From NCBI GenBank assembly GCA_036186865.1, contig AP025062.1, positions 9,810,568 through 9,874,567 of the forward strand: 64,000 nucleotides of DNA, read 5' to 3'. Numbering within the stretch: position 1 is the stretch's first letter; each line of letters starts with the position of its first letter. This stretch comes from Eustoma russellianum. Lineage: Eukaryota > Streptophyta > Magnoliopsida > Gentianales > Gentianaceae. A program made the position numbers and the translations under genes. The notes below the pieces were generated by a model. That model was not told the DNA's origin. It saw only the letters and a program-made list of their open reading frames with translations, and ran no database searches. Shown piece by piece: positions 57,907 through 64,000 of this stretch.

Positions 57907-57952
<46 letters not shown>

Positions 57953-58963
57953 GTCAAGAATGGTATATAGCCGAAATATATAAATATATATCGATCCCTA
58001 AATCCCTTTTTCATATATTATACTTCTTTACTTCATAATTTTATATTATGACCATTTCTTTCCATGTCATACATATTCATATTCATAATATGTCATTAAA
58101 TTTATTATTTCCTTTCCCTTTCACATATGGCTGAATATATATAATTATATATATACATGTACTTGCTTGTATGAATTTTATATACTTTGCATATTTGTAT
58201 CCATAACATATAAAATATCCGTTTTTGTAACAAGTCATAAGATTTATTCATTTTCTTTACCTAGGCCGAAAATATACATATATATATTATATATATGTCA
58301 CATAATTTTTTTCTTTGTCATAACTTTTGCTTATATCTTGTTTTGATATGTATTCCAATTATATGCACATTTATTCCATCAATATAATATCTTGTAAATC
58401 ATCATAACATACATAAAATATTGAATAATGATACTTATGACATAAAGTAAATAAGCCATGGAACCTTAATTTTCGGCCGATTTTATATAACTAATATTAT
58501 GTATGTAATTTCATAACTTAATACATATATGTATTCATAACCCTTTAATAAAGTCATTTATACCGAAAATGGCCTTTAGACCGTGTAGTACATATATGTA
58601 TATTTCAACATATATATTTTCACAACGTGTTACATAATGATGTATAACTTAGTCATAGTTCATATTTAATATATATATATTATACATATATGTATACATC
58701 TCATATCATAAAACCATTTTTCTCCTAAAAAGACTTTTTTGGCTGTGTAGCAATAGATATATAAACATACATTATTTTTTCCCAAAATATCTATATATGT
58801 CTTTGTAACATGTAAATAAATCATTTATACTATAAAAGGCTTTATAGCCGTATATATATATGTGTGTGTGTGTGTATACTCACATGTATATGTTTGTACA
58901 AGTCACCATCTCACTTTATTTACACATAAAGGTCCATTGCTTGTGTATTGGCCATTTTGTATA

Positions 58964-58994
<31 letters not shown>

Positions 58995-59008
58995 TTAAAT
59001 AAAGGCGT
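57418..59008 (-). repeat. AT-rich LTR-like DNA between Copia-1 and LINE C
   Basis: Noncoding. The first part (CAGATGCCATGACGGCGCAC at about 57499) resembles the LTR-like DNA at 23130-23220, so I read it as the other half of the LTR split by Copia-1 at 24482. The rest is very AT-rich, with repeated TATATATG and GGCCGAAAATATA-type words and no gene. Confidence 0.45.
57907..57952. repeat. (AC)n(AT)n compound microsatellite
   Basis: About 12 AC units followed by about 11 AT units. Similar GT/TA tracts are at 58855-58874 and 58965-58993. Confidence 0.9.
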
Positions 59009-59459
59009 GATTTTATTAATGAATAAAATCCTCTCTTATGGTGGAGTCATATATGATATGCCGCATTAAAACCTTGCCAAGTAAAACCACCCGTGTGGAT
59101 AAAACCTTGGCAAAGGAAAAAGCGTTCATATTTATATCATTGGAGTGATGCTGCATGAGTAAAATCGCTAGATAAAATAATGTGGAATACATCAAGTTTA
59201 CGGTGATATAGTATGTAGGCAGATGATCGTTGTGTAAGCGGTTGATAAGCCATCAAAGAAAGCTGCATTTATTTGGGTAATTGAAACATCAGTAAGCATT
59301 GTCCGCCAGAATGTGGATCGCATATCCTCGTTCAGCCATTGTGCAGTGAGTAGGAATGAGTATGATCCTCGCAATAAAGTAACAAAATATGCATTAGAGT
59401 CCATAGATATAATTTGGTGAGGGCAAATAATCTGATAGTAATGCCAGTAGCATACCGAT

Positions 59460-59596
59460 GTTGCCCGTAGTCCAAAGACTGCGGGCAACAAAGTAAACGT
59501 ATGAAAGCCGCTAATGCAAGACTCAAATAGTTCACTATAGTGAAGATGAGTGACAAGACTTACCAGCGTTGCCTGCATCATAAGAATACAGGCAAC
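59460..59596 (-). ncRNA. Two stem-loops in LINE C 3' UTR
   Basis: GTTGCCCG (59460-59467) pairs perfectly with CGGGCAAC (59482-59489); GTTGCCTG (59568-59575) pairs perfectly with CAGGCAAC (59589-59596). The two stems share the GTTGCC/GGCAAC base and differ at the tip in a paired way. Between them is the palindrome TTCACTATAGTGAA (59531-59544). Confidence 0.7.
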
Positions 59597-59630
59597 AAAA
59601 CAGATTATCCAGCAGTAAAATTTATGTTCG

Positions 59631-60160
59631 TTAAACATGTAGAACACCGTCGGTATAATAAAACCCACATGCCGTGGGGGGCAGCTGACTTGCGGATGTA
59701 AAAATCTTTGTAGCTAGTGACATGCATGCAAATTGACTCAAGTAGTGGGCAACCATGTTGATCTCCCTGAGGATGAAAGTAAGTTGACTGTCTGTGAGTC
59801 TCAGAAATAACTGTAATTGCGTGTATTCTGGCAGTGCTGCAAGCTGATCATTGGACTGTTGTGTGACTAGCTTGCAATCCGTTTCAATTATTAGGTGGCG
59901 ATGTAGTTGTCCAAAAAAACATAAGACTATAGAGAATAGCTTGTATTTCCGCACGAAATGGTGATAGATAAGGAAGTCTGAGGAAAGAGCAGCAATCATT
60001 TGTCTTAGCGAATCTCGCAATATTGCACTTGCCGAAGCACAAGGTTTTGCCGGCCGATGCATCAACATTTAGTTTTAATTTTCCTGATGCGGGAAGCTCC
60101 CATTTGAGTGGCAATATGATTTTGGGACGTGGTCTTGCAGTGAAACCGGCATCAATGAGA
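59631..60160 (-). pseudogene. LINE C RNase H domain
   Basis: N-terminal part ELPASGKLKLNVDASAGKT lies in one frame; the rest, including SIVLCFFGQLHRHLIIETDC, LTDSQLTFILREINMVAHYL and SQFA, in another, with overlapping readings around 59884-60068. The D, E and D positions and the final REIN-AH motif are all present, so the domain was recently functional. One frameshift separates the parts. Confidence 0.8.
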
Positions 60161-61145
60161 GAGGGCACATATTGAGCTAAGGACGTACCGTTGAGAGAGG
60201 AAGCCCAGTCATAGCATGATTGACGAGTAAGATTGTAAATATTTGTAACTGGCCGATCCACATGTCCATATGTATGATTTGTATATATCCGCCAAATAGA
60301 CCAACACAGCATAATATGGCCAACAACACGGAAGTTGCCTTTAAGGGTGCTAGCGGATGGTGATAGCCACCATTGCAGTAGATAAGACCGTAGGTTTGTG
60401 GCTTGGTTTAATGGCCCATCGAATATCAATGATAATTTCAACCATGCAGGTTTGACAGTAGGAAATAGCAGGAACAAATGACAGAGACTGGCAGAGGCTC
60501 CGCGACAAAACGGGCAAATAGTAGGACAGATGGAAGAAAGACATCTCAGGAGAAAAGGCCAGATGCGCTAGAAAGCCACATGGGATTTGGGAGGCCAGAC
60601 GATAACTGAAGGCAAAGAGGATCTATAGAGCAGATTCAGTTCAATCCCAGAGAATCGTATATGTGTGGTGCATAATCTGTACGAAGACCATAACGGTGGT
60701 GCATGTATGTTGCCCATAATGATGTAGTGTTATGATAAGACCGCCATAGCTTACAATCGTAGGCGCGCTGAATATGAAACAAATTGCACACTCCTAGGCC
60801 TCCTTCTGGTTTTGGGTAATATATCTCCTCAAAGGATATCCAGTGATGTTTGTCACCTCACAAAAAGGAGGCTATTTTCCGGTTAAGTGTACGAATAACA
60901 CTTTTGGGTAGACGGGATGCAACCAAGATGTGCAGTGGCATGGATGTCAATACTGATTTTAATAAGACTAGGCGGCTACCTGTAGAAAGAAGACTGCTAG
61001 CCCATCCAGTGAGTGCTGCGTCAAAATGTTGCATTAAGGTAGTGCAGTAAGAAGCTTTGTTGATACCACGGTAAAGATACGAACCCAAGTATTTTATCGG
61101 TAATGCAGATGGCTGCATGGATAGAATTTGTGCAATATTATGCAA
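60161..61145 (-). pseudogene. LINE C RT thumb and zinc-binding region
   Basis: 61145-60858 reads MQPSALPIKYLGSYLYRGIN, YCTTLMQHFDAALTGWASSL and SRLPKSVIRTLNRKIASFL, the end of the RT. Downstream are EGGLGV-like and FCRGASASLCHLF pieces of the zinc-binding region and a DARMRLSW-like block, all in broken frames. Confidence 0.75.
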
Positions 61146-61178
61146 TTGTTGCGACAGGATGTAAGAGCTGACAACAAA

Positions 61179-62270
61179 CTAACTTTTTGTGTAATTGACC
61201 AGCTGTCTAGATGCCTGCTGATACTCATGCATGAAGGCTTGGAACCTGCGCAAGTTCTGTGATGATGCGTTTAAAAAGAGCAACAAATCATCCACATATG
61301 CTAAGTGTGAGACTGGTGGAACTCGGCCCAATGTAAAACCTCGCAGTGATCCAGTAGCAAATAAATGATTTATACTGCGGCTGAAACCCTCAGAACAAAG
61401 GATAAATAGTAGAGGAGACAGTGGGTCGCGTTGTTTAACTCTACGCGTTGGTGAGAAAAAACCATAAGATGATCCATTAATGGCTATGGAGAGCTTAGAA
61501 AGACTCATATTATTCAATATGATACGAATGAATCGAGGAGTGAAACCAAACTTAAGGAGTAGTGCTTCCAGATAAGACCAACTGACTCTATCAAAGGCTT
61601 TTGCCATATCCAGCTTGATCATGATATTGCCTCTATGAACTTTTCTATCTATTAAATGTACCATCTCATTTGCCATCAGTACATGTTCGCTGATATCATG
61701 ACCTTTTGAGAAGCCAATTTGTTCCGCAGAGATAATTTTTGGCAACAATGTATTCATACGCAAAGCAATGATTCTGGTAGTCACCTTGCTGATGAAGTTT
61801 GAGAGGCATATTGGATGGAAATATGCATACGTTGCTGGACGAGATTTTTTGGGGATTAAAGTTATAAGTGACGTAATCATTACCTGCAGTGGAGGGACGC
61901 CCAGAAAGAATTCATGAATGGCGAGGGTGATGTCCAAGTGCAATATATCCCAACAAGTTCTGGAAAAATGGCCATTATATCCATCTGGGCTGGCGGCGCC
62001 GCTTGGACTGAGGCTCCAAACAGCTGTTTTTATTTCATTGACATCAGGTATGGCAGTAAGGAGGTGATTGTCTTCCTGTGAGAGCAATCGTGGTATATGC
62101 TGTAAAAAATTTTCTACCCCGCTCACTGGCTTTTGTGCAAAAAGGTGTTTGTAAAACGAAATTGCTGCATCCCCTAAAGCATGATTATCTTGTAGCATTC
62201 TCCCTGAAGTGCTTTGTAGGTTGCGGATTTGTTGGCGCCGACCAACCCCTTCGTTAGCTAGTTTAGCTTT
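61179..62270 (-). pseudogene. LINE C reverse transcriptase
   Basis: 339 codons open. SPSGAASPDGYNGHFSRTCW, PLQVMITSLITLIPKKSRPA, HPICLSNFISKVTTRIIALR, AEQIGFSKGHDISEHVLMAN, IMIKLDMAKAFDRVSWSYLE and LFILCSEGFSRSINHL are the ordered L1 RT blocks, with the catalytic YVDD at 61287-61298. A stop at about 61180 separates it from the thumb. The start at 62198 is only the first Met; homology runs back to about 62265. Confidence 0.88.
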
Positions 62271-62700
62271 CCCTCATCACCGTATGAAGGTGCTGGAGAT
62301 AATAATTGCCATGAACCATCTGAGGGCGGGCTAGCCGAGAGATCATTTGAGCACAATCTGATTCCAATATGATGTTGCGATATAGGGGAAGAAAATATAG
62401 AAGACCGAAAAATGCGGTCTGAATCTCAGCATGTAGTGGTGTAGATGGGGGTAGCCGAAAAGAAAGGGCTCTCACACAAGCACCCGTGTGGTCCCGCAAT
62501 ATTACGCCCCCTGCAAGCATATTGCCTACCAACTGCTGCATCTGTATTCAATTTTAATCTACCCGAGGGTGGACATAGCCAGCGAATCAGTGTAGCTCTC
62601 GGAGGCGACAGTGATGGAAGCCAAGAAAAGTAACGTCTAGGATCCGCTGCTAGTTTTGTGCCCGCTATTTTCTTGCACCAGAGGTCGATCTTCGCCTACA
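62263..62700 (-). pseudogene. Separate LINE RNase H fragment
   Basis: Minus strand GGVILRDHTGACVRALSFRL, PLHAEIQTAFFGLLYFLP and IILESDCAQMISRLARPQ are an RNase H domain like those in LINE A-C but not part of LINE C, whose RNase H is at 59631-60160. It abuts the broken 5' end of LINE C. The N-terminal strand upstream is readable but has stops. Confidence 0.7.
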
Positions 62701-64000
62701 CTTCGTTAATTACAGGATTTCAATGATTGTGTAGCGTTGTGTACTCTGTAAGAAGTTTCTTTTCAGGGATCTCCATTTACATGGTGTGATGGCCATGGTC
62801 TAGGACGGGTTTGGCGTCGACTAGATAGATATCTTTGTACTACTGCATTTAATGATTTGTTTCCGTCCATCAATTGTCAACATCTCTCCAGGGCGACGTC
62901 CGATCACTCTCTGATTTATCTTCAATGCGATCTGGAAATCATGCGTGTGGTAGAAAATTTTAGATATCTTGATGTATGGGCCACACATCCGGATTTTGAT
63001 TTGATGGTTCAACATCACTGGCAAGCTTTTCCAACTGTGGGAGGTATGTGGGTTTATATGACAAACTTTGTCGTCTGAAGCACCAGTTGAGAAAGTGGAA
63101 TAAGGAAGTATTTGGAAATATTTTCGACTCAGTGGCGCATGCGGAAGAGGATGTCCTTAAGCATGAAAGGGCTTTTGATACTTCCCCATCTGATATAACC
63201 CGAGAGCAATATCATAGAAGCCAAGCTCAGTTGAAAATTGCACAAAATCGAGCTTTTCTCTATTGGAAGCAAAAGGCAAATCTTAAAAAGTTAAATGATT
63301 AAAAGAGGGAGATGCCAATACATCATTTATCATCAAACGGTAAAAGAGAAACGACACCGTCAACTCATCCACAAGATACAGAGAGCGGACGGTGTAGATT
63401 GCGTCCTATCTGCTGATATTGAGGCGGAAGCAATTAATTATTTCTCCACCTTATTCGCGGCTGAGCCTATTCAGGAACCTAAAATGATTTTGCTGTACAT
63501 TCTCACGCTTCTAACGATGGAACATAACACAATCCTTCAAAATATGCATTCTTTACAAGAGATTCGTTCAGAGCTATGGGACTTTAGTCCCACTAGTGCA
63601 GCAGGTCCTGACGGATATCCAGGCTCCTTTTACAGGCACTTCTGGAAGCTCATACAACTTGATGTGCAAAAAAGCGATTCAGGAGTTTTTCCTGGGTGTG
63701 ATGATGCCTAAACAGATGGCCTCAGCTTCCATTGTATTGATTCTTAAGGTGCAAAACCCTCTGACCTTTGCAGATTTTAGACCAATCTGTTTGACAAATT
63801 TTATTTCTAAGGTGATCACGCGTCTGATATCTATCAGTCTATCCCCTATTCTACCCAAGCTTATTTCACCAGAACAGGCAGGTTTTATGAAAGGCAGAAA
63901 CATTACAGAGCAAATTCTATTAGTGCAAGAGATGGTCCATGTTCTAGATCGAAAGACAAGGGGGGTCATGTTATGATTAAATTAGATATGGCAAAGTCCT
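62700..64000 (+). mobile_element. LINE D: L1-type element on the plus strand, cut by window end
   Basis: Starts within the endonuclease (DFNDCVALC after about 62700, GSPFTWCDGHGLGRVWRRLD, RATSDHSLIYL), then the linker YLDVWATHPDFDLM and LRKWNKEVFGNIFDSVAHAE, and the RT start AAGPDGYPGSFYRHFWKLIQ, IQEFFLGVMMPKQMASASIV, DFRPICLTNFISKVITRLIS and EQAGFMKGRNITEQIL. The window ends in the MIKLDMAK block. At least four frameshifts or stops. It is oriented opposite to LINE A-C and 5'-truncated. Confidence 0.85.

Larger units (their letters stand above)
59009..62270 (-). mobile_element. LINE C: L1-type element, RT to 3' end
   Basis: Minus strand. The 3' end matches LINE A and B (CTTGCCAAGTAAAACCACCC in plus-strand form; AATAAA at the end). 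It holds an almost complete RT, the connection, RNase H and 3' UTR, and is the best-preserved LINE here. Upstream of the RT it breaks off near 62265 against another LINE fragment, so the endonuclease is missing. Left flank is a TA/GT-rich tract. Confidence 0.85.

Noticed and set aside
57808..58038. Hydrophobic small ORF with a Thr-His repeat
   Set aside because: It translates the AC/AT microsatellite at 57907-57952 and surrounding AT-rich DNA.
62200..64000. LINE C and LINE D as one element with a twin-primed inverted 5' end
   Set aside because: Both contain the N-terminal half of the RT, so they overlap in content and must be different insertions; another RNase H fragment also lies between them.

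Overview
The window is plant nuclear DNA made almost entirely of retrotransposons. Plant-type chromovirus and CRM-like Ty3/gypsy elements, Sirevirus-like Ty1/copia elements and L1 LINEs carrying an RNase H domain all point to a flowering plant. The sequence does not let me name the species. I find no convincing host gene, tRNA, rRNA or CRISPR array. The mix of old nested elements and one young CRM-like element would fit pericentromeric heterochromatin, but that is inference.

Layout. 1-782 looks like a remnant of a chromovirus-type LTR, followed by AT-rich noncoding DNA. 1675-7265 is LINE A (minus strand; ORF1 end, endonuclease, RT, RNase H, 3' UTR), itself split by an unidentified insertion at about 2312-3190. 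7855-20059 is a complete but mutated Tekay-type chromovirus (minus strand) with 3.6-kb LTRs and target-site duplication (TSD) CTTAT. Two breaks in its pol region look exactly like small GT-AG introns. 20060-24482 is older LTR-like DNA containing LINE B (21055-23080).

24483-57412 is one large Ty1/copia element, Copia-1, that has been opened three times. A 2.7-kb solo LTR (26264-28999, TSD GGATC) sits in its 5' LTR. A second full copia element, Copia-2 (31597-42834, TSD ATAAC), sits in its gag-pol. A CRM-like gypsy element (47813-56277, TSD TGGTG) sits in its 3' LTR. Subtracting the insertions gives Copia-1 LTRs of 2589 and 2582 bp, which confirms the reconstruction. 57418-59008 resumes the older AT-rich LTR-like DNA. 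59009-62270 is LINE C (minus), 62263-62700 is a separate LINE RNase H fragment (minus), and 62700-64000 is LINE D (plus), cut by the window end.

Condition. The LINEs, both copia elements and the Tekay element carry many stops, frameshifts and altered catalytic residues. The CRM-like element is the exception: its 1-kb LTRs are nearly identical and its only obvious coding defect is one frameshift at a run of six C. Nothing here looks like a multi-gene host system. The most interesting signals are within the elements: two candidate introns in a chromovirus, stem-loops in LTRs and LINE 3' UTRs that keep pairing while the sequence changes, and a palindrome core shared by unrelated LTR promoters.
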